The notes: a model not told the origin generated them from the sequence alone. A DNA stretch of 19,055 nt from CAZFQD01 sp964520885 (GCA_964520885.1 CAZFQD010000027.1:1-19055), one strand, 5' to 3'; positions 1 to 7,009 are shown, numbered from the stretch's first letter. Translations and numbers: made by a program.

Positions 1-17
1 AAAGGAGGAAAACAAAA

Positions 18-440
18 ATGACCAAATTATTCAAAAAAATGCACAACAAAAAGAGGGGTTTTACCCTTATTGAGCTTATCGTAGTTATTGCAATTCTCGG
101 TATTTTAGCAGCTATTTTAGTTCCTTCAATGTTAGGCTTTATCAATGATGCTAACGAGGGCACTTTAAAAGCTAATGTTCGTTCTGCTTATTCTGCCACA
201 CAAGCGTATTATGTTCATGATGTTTCCACAGGTGGCACAGGTGATGGTATTGATACCGATCCAAGTGTTATTGAAACCTATATGGGACCTACACCTGCAG
301 ATGCTACTATAACTGTAGTTCAAGGCGATACTGCACCTTATGCAATCGTATCTGTTGCTTGGGATTCCGCCGCTTCTGGCAAAAGAGCTACTTACACTGT
401 TGCAACTGGAGCAATAGTAATAAGCGATACACCAGCTTAA
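18..440 (+). CDS. Type IV major pilin-like prepilin (140 aa)
   Basis: This is a structural subunit of a type IV pilus or pseudopilus. A short basic leader (MTKLFKKMHNKKRG, 14 residues) is followed by the prepilin peptidase site G|FTLIELIVV. The hydrophobic helix extends to about residue 40 and carries Glu at mature position 5, the residue needed for subunit docking. A small, Ala/Thr/Gly-rich globular domain follows, ending without cysteines. Length is normal for Gram-positive pilins. The start is fixed by AAAGGAGG at positions 1-8, nine bases before the ATG. The gene is closed by a strong terminator at 460-496, so it is the last gene of its unit or monocistronic; its promoter lies outside the window. 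It resembles the pilin at 14078-14449 in the helix and the first helical turn of the globular part, so the two are probably paralogues. It could be a minor pilin; major versus minor cannot be decided from sequence alone. Confidence 0.93.
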   Translation: MTKLFKKMHNKKRGFTLIELIVVIAILGILAAILVPSMLGFINDANEGTLKANVRSAYSATQAYYVHDVSTGGTGDGIDTDPSVIETYMGPTPADATITVVQGDTAPYAIVSVAWDSAASGKRATYTVATGAIVISDTPA

Positions 441-459
441 TAATTACATATATTTTTAA

Positions 460-496
460 AAACAGCCTTGAGATTTTCTCAAGGCTGTTTCTTTTT
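460..496 (+). terminator. Intrinsic terminator after the first pilin gene
   Basis: A perfect 14-bp stem (460-473 with 477-490) closes a 3-nt TTT loop and is followed by a CTTTTT tract. It starts 20 nt after the pilin stop codon, so it ends that transcript. Confidence 0.93.
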
Positions 497-511
497 GTCC
501 AATAATTATTA

Positions 512-546
512 TATACTCCTACGCATCTAAAATGCGTAGGAGTATA
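512..546. repeat. Perfect 15-bp inverted repeat abutting the -35 box
   Basis: Positions 512-526 pair perfectly with 532-546 around a 5-nt CTAAA loop. No T-tract follows on either strand, so it does not look like an intrinsic terminator. It ends 3 bp before the TTGACT -35 element of the promoter at 550-578, a good position for an operator. A structured-DNA or small mobile-element origin is also possible. Confidence 0.8.
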
Positions 547-549
547 AAA

Positions 550-578
550 TTGACTTTTAAAGTTCATAATGTTATACT
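550..578 (+). promoter_or_regulatory. Sigma-70/SigA-type promoter for the lyase-rnfEAB unit
   Basis: TTGACT (550-555) is followed by a 17-bp spacer and TATACT (573-578). It lies about 137 bp before the start at 715, which would give a leader of about 130 nt. The leader is very AT-rich. It contains a weak 7-bp hairpin (605-611 with 620-626) followed by T residues, which could be a weak attenuator or chance. I see no known riboswitch in it. Confidence 0.7.
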
Positions 579-714
579 TTAATTAATATTTTTTATAAAT
601 TAATAAATGTATATAATATTACATTTTTTTGAGGGAATTGAACTATTTGTGCTTGGGAATATTTATTAAATGTGCGAAAGTTTATACAATATATAGTTTT
701 GGAGATAATACGCA

Positions 715-1977
715 ATGGAATATTTGGGCATAAATCAAAAAATCTATGAATTAGAAAATAAAATTGAGGCTAAAATTTCAAAGCAGTTTAAGCAAATTGA
801 TAAGACAACTCGGAATAATCAATTTAAAGTTTTATCAGCCTTTAGAAATAACAAAGTAAGCGAGAACCATTTTAATGGCTCTACTGGTTATGGCTATTCG
901 GATAGGGGTAGAGAAGTATTAGATAGTGTTTTTGCCGATATTGTAGGGGCTGACGATGCTTTGGTTAGGCATAATTTTGTTTCGGGAACCCATGCTTTAA
1001 CTGTTGCTTTATTTGGTATTTTAAGACCTAAGGATTGCTTATTATCAGTAACAGGCAAGCCCTACGACACTTTAGATGAAGTAATTGGTATTAGAGAAAG
1101 CGATGGTTCATTAAAAGAATTCAAAATAGAATACAAACAAGTTGATTTTAAAGATAATAAAATAGATTTTGAAGGAATTAAAAACAATTTAAAAGAAAAT
1201 GTAAAAGTAGTTTTTATTCAAAGGTCTAAAGGATATAGCAATAGACCTTCTTTAAGTGTTGCTGAAATTGGAGAAATTGCATTATTTGTTAAAAAAATTA
1301 AAAAAGATGTTTGTATTATGGTAGATAACTGCTATGGAGAATTTGTTGAAGAATATGAACCAACACAGGTTGGAGCAGATTTAATAGTAGGTTCATTAAT
1401 TAAAAATGTCGGTGGCGGAATGGCTCAAACAGGGGGATATATTGCAGGGGGAAAAGATTTAGTAGAAAAATGTGCATTTAGGCTTACCTCGCCCGGAATA
1501 GGAAAAGAAGTGGGGGCTACTTTAAATCAAAACAGAGATATGTTTAAAGGACTTTTTTTAGCACCTCATATTGTATCACAAGCATTAAAAACTGCTGTTT
1601 TCGCCTCTCAATTATTCACTGATTTAGGTTATAAGGTTAACCCAAAACCAAATGATTTTAGAACTGATATAGTCCAAGCAATAGAACTTGGAAAAAAAGA
1701 AATGCTATTAGCTTTTTGCAAAGGAATTCAAAAGGGTGCACCGGTGGATAGTTTTGTTACACCTGAGGCTTGGAATATGCCGGGATATGATGATAAAGTC
1801 GTTATGGCGGCAGGAACTTTTATTCAAGGAGCCTCAATAGAACTATCAGCAGATGCACCATTAAAAGAGCCTTATTCAGTATATTTTCAAGGAGGTTTAA
1901 CCTATGAAAGTGGTAAGGCAGGAATTCTTTTTGCATTAGACGAATTAATGAGAAATGGTTATTGTAATTTTAAATGA
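715..1977 (+). CDS. Methionine gamma-lyase family / 'aluminum resistance' PLP enzyme (420 aa)
   Basis: This is a fold-type I PLP-dependent enzyme of the Met_gamma_lyase family (YnbB of Bacillus subtilis, often annotated as aluminum resistance protein). The full length of 420 aa is typical. Family features are the N-terminal segment NGSTGYGYSDRGRE, the cofactor-binding region HNFVSGTHAL, and the segment SLIKNVGGG, where Lys230 is the expected Schiff-base lysine. The family is related to Cys/Met-metabolism lyases, but its true substrate is not settled, so carbon-sulfur lyase activity is only inferred. The ATG at 715 is supported by GGAG at 701-704. The downstream gap to rnfE is about 30 bp with no terminator, so the enzyme is probably co-transcribed with rnfEAB. 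That is an unusual partner: the usual neighbours of rnfE are rnfG and rnfA. Confidence 0.92.
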   Translation: MEYLGINQKIYELENKIEAKISKQFKQIDKTTRNNQFKVLSAFRNNKVSENHFNGSTGYGYSDRGREVLDSVFADIVGADDALVRHNFVSGTHALTVALFGILRPKDCLLSVTGKPYDTLDEVIGIRESDGSLKEFKIEYKQVDFKDNKIDFEGIKNNLKENVKVVFIQRSKGYSNRPSLSVAEIGEIALFVKKIKKDVCIMVDNCYGEFVEEYEPTQVGADLIVGSLIKNVGGGMAQTGGYIAGGKDLVEKCAFRLTSPGIGKEVGATLNQNRDMFKGLFLAPHIVSQALKTAVFASQLFTDLGYKVNPKPNDFRTDIVQAIELGKKEMLLAFCKGIQKGAPVDSFVTPEAWNMPGYDDKVVMAAGTFIQGASIELSADAPLKEPYSVYFQGGLTYESGKAGILFALDELMRNGYCNFK

Positions 1978-2008
1978 TATATGCTAATATACTTTGGGGG
2001 TCAAATGT

Positions 2009-2668
2009 ATGAGTTTATTTAAAGTATTTAAAAATGGAATATTGGACGAAAATCCAACCTTAAAATTAGTTTTAGGAATGTGTCCGACCTTAGCGGTTAC
2101 AACCTCTGCTATAAATGGTGTGGGGATGGGTATTTCTACTACTTTTGTTCTTGTATTTTCAAATTTGGTTATTTCTTTACTTAGAAATTTTATTCCTTCA
2201 AAGGTTAGAATCCCAGCATTTATTGTTGTTATTGCAAGTTTTGTTACTATAGTTCAATTACTTTTGAAAGCTTTTATTCCAGAATTAGATAAAGCACTTG
2301 GAATTTTTATTCCTTTAATTGTTGTAAACTGTATTATTTTAGCAAGGGCAGAATCTTTTGCTTCAAAAAACAAAGTAATTCCCGCAGTTGTTGATGGAAT
2401 TTCAATGGGTATAGGTTTCACTTTAGCTTTATTTATAATGGGTTGTGTAAGAGAAATATTAGGAAACGGAAGTATTTTTGGAATTAATTTGTTTGGTGCG
2501 GATTTTAGCCCAGCACTTGCCTTTATTTTACCACCAGGTGGATTTTTAGCATTTGGAATAATAATTGGAATAATTAATTTAATTACAGGAAACAGGTCAA
2601 AAGCAAATGAATGTGTTGGCTGTGATAGAAATTGTAGCAAGAATTTACTGAAAGGAGTTAATAATTAA
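2009..2668 (+). CDS. rnfE: Rnf electron transport complex subunit RnfE
   Basis: RnfE is one of the two homologous six-helix membrane subunits (with RnfA) at the core of the ferredoxin:NAD+ oxidoreductase (Rnf) complex. The N-terminal segment NPTLKLVLGMCPTLAVT is the family signature, and six hydrophobic segments fill residues about 20-195. I chose the ATG at 2009 (219 aa) rather than an in-frame TTG at 1994, because the only Shine-Dalgarno-like run (TTTGGGGG, 1993-2000) overlaps that TTG and sits 8 nt before the ATG. The C-terminal tail after the last helix carries a cysteine cluster, Cys202, Cys205 and Cys209 (CVGCDRNC), which is not part of the core fold. The stop is 2 nt before rnfA. RnfE is distinguished from NqrD mainly by the ferredoxin-type RnfB two genes downstream. 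Confidence 0.94.
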   Translation: MSLFKVFKNGILDENPTLKLVLGMCPTLAVTTSAINGVGMGISTTFVLVFSNLVISLLRNFIPSKVRIPAFIVVIASFVTIVQLLLKAFIPELDKALGIFIPLIVVNCIILARAESFASKNKVIPAVVDGISMGIGFTLALFIMGCVREILGNGSIFGINLFGADFSPALAFILPPGGFLAFGIIIGIINLITGNRSKANECVGCDRNCSKNLLKGVNN

Positions 2669-2670
2669 TT

Positions 2671-3252
2671 ATGATTAATGTAATTATTACTTCTTTTTTG
2701 TCCGCTGTTTTAATAGAAAATTTTGTTTTGGTTCGCTTTTTAGGGATTTGTCCTTTCTTAGGAGTTTCAAAAAAAATTGATACTGCTTTGGGAATGGGTG
2801 TTGCCGTAATATTTGTTATGGCAATTGCTTCGGCAGTTACTTGGATGTTACAGGAATATATTTTAAAATTTTTTCATTTAGAATATTTGCAAACAATTGG
2901 ATTTATTTTAGTTATAGCCACATTAGTTCAACTTGTGGAAATGGTGTTGCAAAAAACAAGTAAATCCTTATATAAAGCACTTGGTGTATACTTACCGTTA
3001 ATAACAACAAACTGTGCTATTTTAGGAGCTTGCTTAATTAATATACAAAAAGGTTTTGACCTTATTAATTCTCTATTATACGGAATATTTGCCGGAGTTG
3101 GTTTTACACTTGCATTAGTTTTATTTGCCGGAATAAGAGAGAGATTGGAAAATGCCGAAGTTCCTGAATTTTTAAAGGGCTTTCCTATTTCTTTAATATC
3201 TGCTTCTTTGGTATCATTGGCATTTTTTGGATTTCAAGGTCTTGTTAAATAG
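2671..3252 (+). CDS. rnfA: Rnf electron transport complex subunit RnfA
   Basis: This is the second homologous six-helix core subunit of the Rnf complex. The sequence IENFVLVRFLGICPFLGVS near the N terminus is the family hallmark and includes the membrane cysteine thought to take part in Fe-S or flavin electron transfer between RnfA and RnfE. The other half-repeat contains ITTNCAILGACL, with the matching cysteine. The length of 193 aa equals the family norm. The ribosome site AAAGGAG (2651-2657) lies inside the end of rnfE, 13 nt before the ATG, so the two genes are likely translationally coupled. The product sits in the cytoplasmic membrane. Confidence 0.96.
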   Translation: MINVIITSFLSAVLIENFVLVRFLGICPFLGVSKKIDTALGMGVAVIFVMAIASAVTWMLQEYILKFFHLEYLQTIGFILVIATLVQLVEMVLQKTSKSLYKALGVYLPLITTNCAILGACLINIQKGFDLINSLLYGIFAGVGFTLALVLFAGIRERLENAEVPEFLKGFPISLISASLVSLAFFGFQGLVK

Positions 3253-3283
3253 GTGACGATTTCTATGGGGGTTTTTATAAATT

Positions 3284-4075
3284 ATGATTGATATAATTAT
3301 TGCGGCATCAGTATTAGGAATAATGGGAATTATTTTTGGAATAGGGCTTTCAATAGCCGCTAAGGTTTTTGCTGTTGAAGTTGATGAAAGAGTGGCTGAA
3401 ATTAGAAAGGTTTTATCTGGGGCAAATTGTGGAATGTGCGGTTGTGTTAGTTGCGATGCTTATGCTGAAGCAGTTGCTTTAAAAAAATTCAAGGTAAATG
3501 CTTGTGTAGTTGGCGGAAATATTGTGGCAAATGCTATTGGTAATATTATGGGAGTAAAAGCAGATGAAGTAAAAGAGGTTACAGCAAGGGTTTTATGTAA
3601 TGGAGTTTGTAGTGTAACGAATGATAAGTTTTTATATTCAGGGGTAAAAACATGCCTTGCAGAGGCTCAAATATATAATGGTAGAAAATCCTGCTCTTAT
3701 GCTTGCCTTGGCAACGGAGATTGTGTTAAGGTGTGCGATTTTGATGCTATTTATATAAAAGATGGTATTGCAATGGTAAATGAGAAAAATTGTCGTGCTT
3801 GCGGGAAATGTGTTGCTACTTGCCCAAAAAAAATTATTGTTTTAGAACCAAAGGATAATAAAGTAACGGTTATTTGCAGTTCAAAGGATAAAGGGCCAAT
3901 AACTAAAAAGAATTGTAGTGTAGGCTGTATTGGTTGCACACTTTGTGTAAAAAAATGCCCATCAAATGCTATCAATATGGATGGACATTTAGCAATAATT
4001 GATTATGAAAAATGCACGAATTGCGGGGAATGCGTAACCGTTTGCCCAACAAAGGCAATCGTTTTTTATGCATAA
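3284..4075 (+). CDS. rnfB: Rnf complex Fe-S subunit RnfB (263 aa)
   Basis: RnfB receives electrons from reduced ferredoxin and passes them to the membrane part of Rnf. Residues 4-26 form one membrane anchor. The N-terminal RnfB [4Fe-4S] domain has Cys49, Cys52, Cys57 and Cys74, plus an extra Cys54 where a Tyr-type residue is usual (CGMCGCVSC). Four ferredoxin-type clusters follow: residues about 137-151, 170-180 (CRACGKCVATCP), 215-225 (CIGCTLCVKKCP) and 244-254 (CTNCGECVTVCP). Multi-cluster RnfB is typical of clostridial complexes. The start has GGGGG at 3267-3271, 12 nt upstream. A competing ATG at 3265 gives only an 8-codon frame. This is the last gene of its unit; a hairpin at 4088-4113 follows. 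Confidence 0.95.
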   Translation: MIDIIIAASVLGIMGIIFGIGLSIAAKVFAVEVDERVAEIRKVLSGANCGMCGCVSCDAYAEAVALKKFKVNACVVGGNIVANAIGNIMGVKADEVKEVTARVLCNGVCSVTNDKFLYSGVKTCLAEAQIYNGRKSCSYACLGNGDCVKVCDFDAIYIKDGIAMVNEKNCRACGKCVATCPKKIIVLEPKDNKVTVICSSKDKGPITKKNCSVGCIGCTLCVKKCPSNAINMDGHLAIIDYEKCTNCGECVTVCPTKAIVFYA

Positions 4076-4087
4076 TAAATAATAATA

Positions 4088-4113
4088 AAATCCGAAATTT
4101 AACTCTCGGATTT
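4088..4113. terminator. Convergent hairpin terminator between rnfB and the ABC operon
   Basis: AAATCCGA (4088-4095) pairs with TCGGATTT (4106-4113) around a 10-nt loop, with A/T-rich flanks on both sides. The loop contains the stop codon of the minus-strand permease gene. The short stem and lack of a clean T-run make it a modest bidirectional terminator. Confidence 0.55.
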
Positions 4114-4866
4114 ATTTAATCTATTAATGCTAATAAAACAAAGCATAACAACTATAATTAAGGTTATAATAACACTTTTTAAACTATTAAAATCGGGCTT
4201 AAATGAACTTGCACTTTCTATAATATAATATGGAAAATACATTTTAAATTTTGGAAATAGCATTGGGAATAATGCCCCTGCATAAGATGTAACTAAAGTT
4301 AAAATTCCTGCCAAAACATTATTTTTAGATATACTGCCAAATAATATACATAGAGCCGTTAAATATATAAAATGAACGCTAAATAAAAGTGAAGATAAAA
4401 AAGTATTTAATAAAGTTACAGTTTGACTATTAGGGAAAAGAAGACCTGAGTAAATAAAAGAAACCATAAATCCAATAATGGTAATAGTGCTAATAAAAAC
4501 GGAATAAATAATTATTTTAGATATAATAAAACCACTCATTTTAAGCCCAACAATTTTTGGCAAAATAATAGTATTGTTTTTAATTTCAGATGCCGTTAAG
4601 CCCATTAAGGTTAAAGCAACAACTATTGAAAGTGTTTGGAACATATCTTTGGCATAGGTAGACAAAGCTGAAATTTGTGTTGCACTAAAACCAAAACTTT
4701 CAGGGTCTGCATTTCCCATTTGGGCTTTTAATATTTCAGGCAAAATCTTAATCATTATTGGGTCTACCATCGCAAAAAATAAAAAGGCAATTCCAAAAAT
4801 AATTAATCGTTTTGAACGAAAAGCCTCAATTAGTTCCTTCCATAAATAAGCTTTAAAACTGTTCAT
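4099..4866 (-). CDS. ABC-2 type transporter permease, YxlG-like (255 aa)
   Basis: This is an integral membrane permease that would form an exporter with the ATPase encoded just upstream. The N-terminal KAYLWKELIEAFRSKRL, an amphipathic stretch before the first helix, is typical of ABC-2 permeases. About six hydrophobic helices follow (around residues 21-40, 75-95, 107-130, 140-175, 178-205 and 230-247), with a long extracellular loop between helices 1 and 2. The length is close to YxlG of B. subtilis (about 259 aa). The ribosome site AGAGGA lies at 4878-4883 on the minus strand. The gap to the ATPase gene is 45 bp, so both are in one operon. The transported substrate is unknown. Confidence 0.88.
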   Translation of the reverse strand: MNSFKAYLWKELIEAFRSKRLIIFGIAFLFFAMVDPIMIKILPEILKAQMGNADPESFGFSATQISALSTYAKDMFQTLSIVVALTLMGLTASEIKNNTIILPKIVGLKMSGFIISKIIIYSVFISTITIIGFMVSFIYSGLLFPNSQTVTLLNTFLSSLLFSVHFIYLTALCILFGSISKNNVLAGILTLVTSYAGALFPMLFPKFKMYFPYYIIESASSFKPDFNSLKSVIITLIIVVMLCFISINRLNKSES

Positions 4867-4911
4867 AATTATATTGTTCCTCTCAATAATTATTGCATTT
4901 TGAACGCAAAA

Positions 4912-5829
4912 CTAAACTTTAGCTACCTTTTTAAATACTTCATCTAAGTTGGCTTTCCTAATAGAAGTGCTTAAAGCAGAAACCTCAAATTTTGAAAGAG
5001 CAGAATATAATGCATTAATATTTTTTTCAGGTTCAAATGCTTCTATCATTAGTTTTTTTTCTTCAACACTAATGTTTTTTACAAAAGGTAAAGTTTTAAT
5101 AATTTCTAAATCCTTATTATTTGCTTGCTCTTTCAAATATATATCATAGCCGGGATTAGCATAATCTCTTAAAATATCGTTTAACTTTCCCTCTAAAGCC
5201 ATTTTGCCATCGGATAAAACTCCAACCCTATCACAAATGTTTTCAATATCGCTTAAAATATGTGTAGATAGCATAATTGTAACACCTTGTTTTTTAAGTG
5301 AAAGTAATATTTCAACCATATCCTGCCTACCCACAGGGTCTAAAGAAGAGGAAGGCTCATCTAAAAGTAAAACCTTTGGCTTATGATACATTGCAACCGC
5401 TAAGCCTAATCTTTGTCTCATTCCTCTTGAATATGCACGAATTTTTTTCTTTTTTGCATCAATAAGTCCAACAGTTTTTAATAATTCTTCGTTTCTTTGC
5501 TTTGTTTCTTGCTTTGTTTGTCCGAGAATTTTGCCCATAAGACTTAAATATTCAAAACCAGTCATATAATTATAAAATTTCGGTTCCTCAGGTAAAAAAC
5601 CGCAAATACCAAAATAATCTTGCGAACCTTTTTTTATTTCAATGGAATTAATGAAACATTTTCCGTCATTAAAAGCACTAATACCTGCAAGAATATTTAA
5701 TGTAGTAGTTTTGCCTGCACCATTTTTACCAATAAAGCCATATATTTCGCCTTTTATTACTTTGAGATTAAGCCCTTTTAATACTTCGGTTTCATTATAA
5801 CTTTTATGTAAATTCTCAATTATTATCAT
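4912..5829 (-). CDS. ABC transporter ATP-binding protein, YxlF-like (305 aa)
   Basis: This is the cytoplasmic ATPase of an ABC exporter. Walker A is GKNGAGKT (residues 34-41). The signature segment is YSRGMRQRLGLA, the degenerate form common in CcmA/YxlF-type ATPases, and Walker B is VLLLDEPSSSLDP. A switch histidine lies in LSTHILSD. A C-terminal extension of about 90 residues is usual for this subfamily. I placed the start at 5829, not at the upstream in-frame ATG (5907). The 5829 ATG overlaps the stop of the PLDc_N gene as ATGA, has AAAGGG about 10 nt upstream, and gives the canonical beginning MIIIENLHKSYN. The N-terminal 26 codons of the longer frame lie over the upstream gene. Translation is probably coupled to that gene. 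Confidence 0.94.
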   Translation of the reverse strand: MIIIENLHKSYNETEVLKGLNLKVIKGEIYGFIGKNGAGKTTTLNILAGISAFNDGKCFINSIEIKKGSQDYFGICGFLPEEPKFYNYMTGFEYLSLMGKILGQTKQETKQRNEELLKTVGLIDAKKKKIRAYSRGMRQRLGLAVAMYHKPKVLLLDEPSSSLDPVGRQDMVEILLSLKKQGVTIMLSTHILSDIENICDRVGVLSDGKMALEGKLNDILRDYANPGYDIYLKEQANNKDLEIIKTLPFVKNISVEEKKLMIEAFEPEKNINALYSALSKFEVSALSTSIRKANLDEVFKKVAKV

Positions 5830-6035
5830 TCGTCTTCGCCCTTTCTTCCCAAAACCAAATAAAGAATTGAACCTAACATACCTAATAATACAATTATTAT
5901 CCAACAAGTAACATTAAAGGTTTTTACTCCTTTTTTCATAATGTCAACTATACAATAAACTTGCAAAGATAATTGAACTAAAATTATAGGAATTAAAAAA
6001 GGTAAGATTGATAAAATGTCAAAGTTTGTTTCCAT
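5826..6035 (-). CDS. Small PLDc_N-domain membrane protein, YxlE-like (69 aa)
   Basis: This two-helix membrane protein matches the phospholipase D/cardiolipin synthase N-terminal (PLDc_N) domain in stand-alone form. Helix 1 covers about residues 8-30, and helix 2 is in WIIIVLLGMLGSILYLVLGRK, the conserved end of the domain. It is the first gene of a three-gene operon with an ABC ATPase and permease, the same order and similar sizes as yxlE-yxlF-yxlG of the B. subtilis sigY operon, where YxlE is implicated in negative control of SigY. No sigma factor or yxlC/yxlD is present here. The ribosome site AAGGAGA lies at 6046-6052, and the stop overlaps the ATPase start (ATGA). The domain call is firm; a regulatory role is inferred only from synteny. 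Confidence 0.85.
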   Translation of the reverse strand: METNFDILSILPFLIPIILVQLSLQVYCIVDIMKKGVKTFNVTCWIIIVLLGMLGSILYLVLGRKGEDE

Positions 6036-6071
6036 TTTATTCGCATCTCCTTAAAAATAGTATTTATTTAT

Positions 6072-6100
6072 TTTATATCATTTTTACAAAGTGATGTCAA
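6072..6100 (-). promoter_or_regulatory. Promoter of the yxlEFG-like operon
   Basis: On the minus strand, TTGACA (6100-6095) is followed by a 17-bp spacer and TATAAA (6077-6072), about 37 bp before the start codon of the PLDc_N gene. This is near consensus and divergent from the promoter at 6118-6146. Confidence 0.8.
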
Positions 6101-6117
6101 ACAAAAAATATTAATAA

Positions 6118-6146
6118 TTGTAATTTTCAAAAAAAGATGTTAAAAT
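6118..6146 (+). promoter_or_regulatory. Promoter of the HAD phosphatase gene
   Basis: TTGTAA (6118-6123) is followed by a 17-bp spacer and TAAAAT (6141-6146), 26 bp before the ATG at 6172. Its -35 box lies 18 bp from the -35 box of the divergent minus-strand promoter. Confidence 0.6.
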
Positions 6147-6171
6147 ATATTTAAAAGAATAGGAGTAAAGT

Positions 6172-6954
6172 ATGCAAGATTTAAATAGTTTAAAAGCAAA
6201 AAAAGGTTTCATATGCGATATGGACGGAGTTATATATCACGGAAACTCCATTTTAGAAGGTGTAAAAGAGTTTTATGAATGGTTAAATAACAACAATAAG
6301 AGTTTTGTTTTTTTAACTAATTCATCAGAACGCTCGCCTAAAGAACTACAACAAAAATTATTCCGTTTAGGCTTAGAAGTGGAGGAAAGACACTTTTACA
6401 CAAGTGCTTTAGCAACTGCAAAGTTTTTAAATAGCCAATGTCCAGGTGGAAGTGTTTATGTAATAGGCGAGCCGGGACTTTATAATGCTCTATATGAACA
6501 AGGATTTACAATGAATAATGTAAATCCAGATTATGTGGTAGTAGGGGAAACAAGGGCATTAAATTATGAAATGATAGAACTTGCAACCCATTTAGTTTTA
6601 AATGGTGCTAAATTAATTGGGACCAATCCGGATATTACAGGACCTTCAGAAAAAGGGATTATCCCAGCAACTCGTGCTTTAATATCTCCAATAGAAATGG
6701 CAACTCGTAAAAAAGCTTACTATGTTGGAAAGCCAAATCCTATTATGATGAGAATTGGGCTTAAAATGTTAGACTGTAAAAATGAAGAGGCTTGTATTAT
6801 TGGAGATAGAATGGATACAGATATAATTGCGGGAATTGAATCAGAAATTGATACAGTATTAGTTCTAAGTGGAGTAACAACAAAAAAAGAAATTACTCGC
6901 TTCCCTTATAGACCAAGTTTTATTTTAGATAGTGTAGGGGAAATTTGCAAATAA
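6172..6954 (+). CDS. NagD-type HAD-IIA family phosphatase (260 aa)
   Basis: This is a cytoplasmic haloacid dehalogenase superfamily hydrolase of subclass IIA (NagD/AraL/p-nitrophenylphosphatase group). Motif I is CDMDGVIYHG, with nucleophile Asp16 and acid/base Asp18. Motif II is FLTNSS, motif III Lys187 lies in GKPNP, and motif IV is GDRMDTD (Asp212 and Asp217 binding Mg2+). The cap domain between motifs II and III is the C2 type expected for NagD. Length is typical. Such enzymes remove phosphate from nucleotides or sugar phosphates; the physiological substrate cannot be read from sequence. The start is set by AGGAG (6161-6165), 6 nt upstream. It appears monocistronic: the tRNA promoter begins 27 bp downstream and I see no hairpin terminator between them. 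Confidence 0.93.
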   Translation: MQDLNSLKAKKGFICDMDGVIYHGNSILEGVKEFYEWLNNNNKSFVFLTNSSERSPKELQQKLFRLGLEVEERHFYTSALATAKFLNSQCPGGSVYVIGEPGLYNALYEQGFTMNNVNPDYVVVGETRALNYEMIELATHLVLNGAKLIGTNPDITGPSEKGIIPATRALISPIEMATRKKAYYVGKPNPIMMRIGLKMLDCKNEEACIIGDRMDTDIIAGIESEIDTVLVLSGVTTKKEITRFPYRPSFILDSVGEICK

Positions 6955-6980
6955 AAAAGCTAAAATCATAAATTATTGTC

Positions 6981-7009
6981 TTGACAGCATAATTACAATA
7001 TGCTATAAT
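6981..7009 (+). promoter_or_regulatory. Perfect consensus promoter of tRNA-Leu
   Basis: TTGACA (6981-6986), a 17-bp spacer and TATAAT (7004-7009) lie 18 bp before the first tRNA base. Both hexamers are exact consensus, as expected for a strongly expressed stable RNA. Confidence 0.95.

Noticed and set aside
579..714. Riboswitch in the leader of the lyase-rnfEAB unit
   Set aside because: The leader lacks conserved G/C-rich helices of the S-box, T-box, cobalamin or other classes I know. Only one weak AT hairpin is visible.
1994..2008. Upstream TTG start of rnfE
   Set aside because: The only ribosome-site-like run overlaps this TTG and is well spaced for the ATG at 2009, which also gives the normal N terminus.
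2254..2640. Minus-strand open frame opposite rnfE
   Set aside because: It is a shadow of a membrane-protein gene: the hydrophobic coding bias gives long antisense frames. It has no ribosome site of its own.
5830..5907. N-terminal extension of the ABC ATPase
   Set aside because: These codons overlap the PLDc_N gene in another frame and are not ATPase-like. The ATGA overlap with a ribosome site supports the start at 5829.
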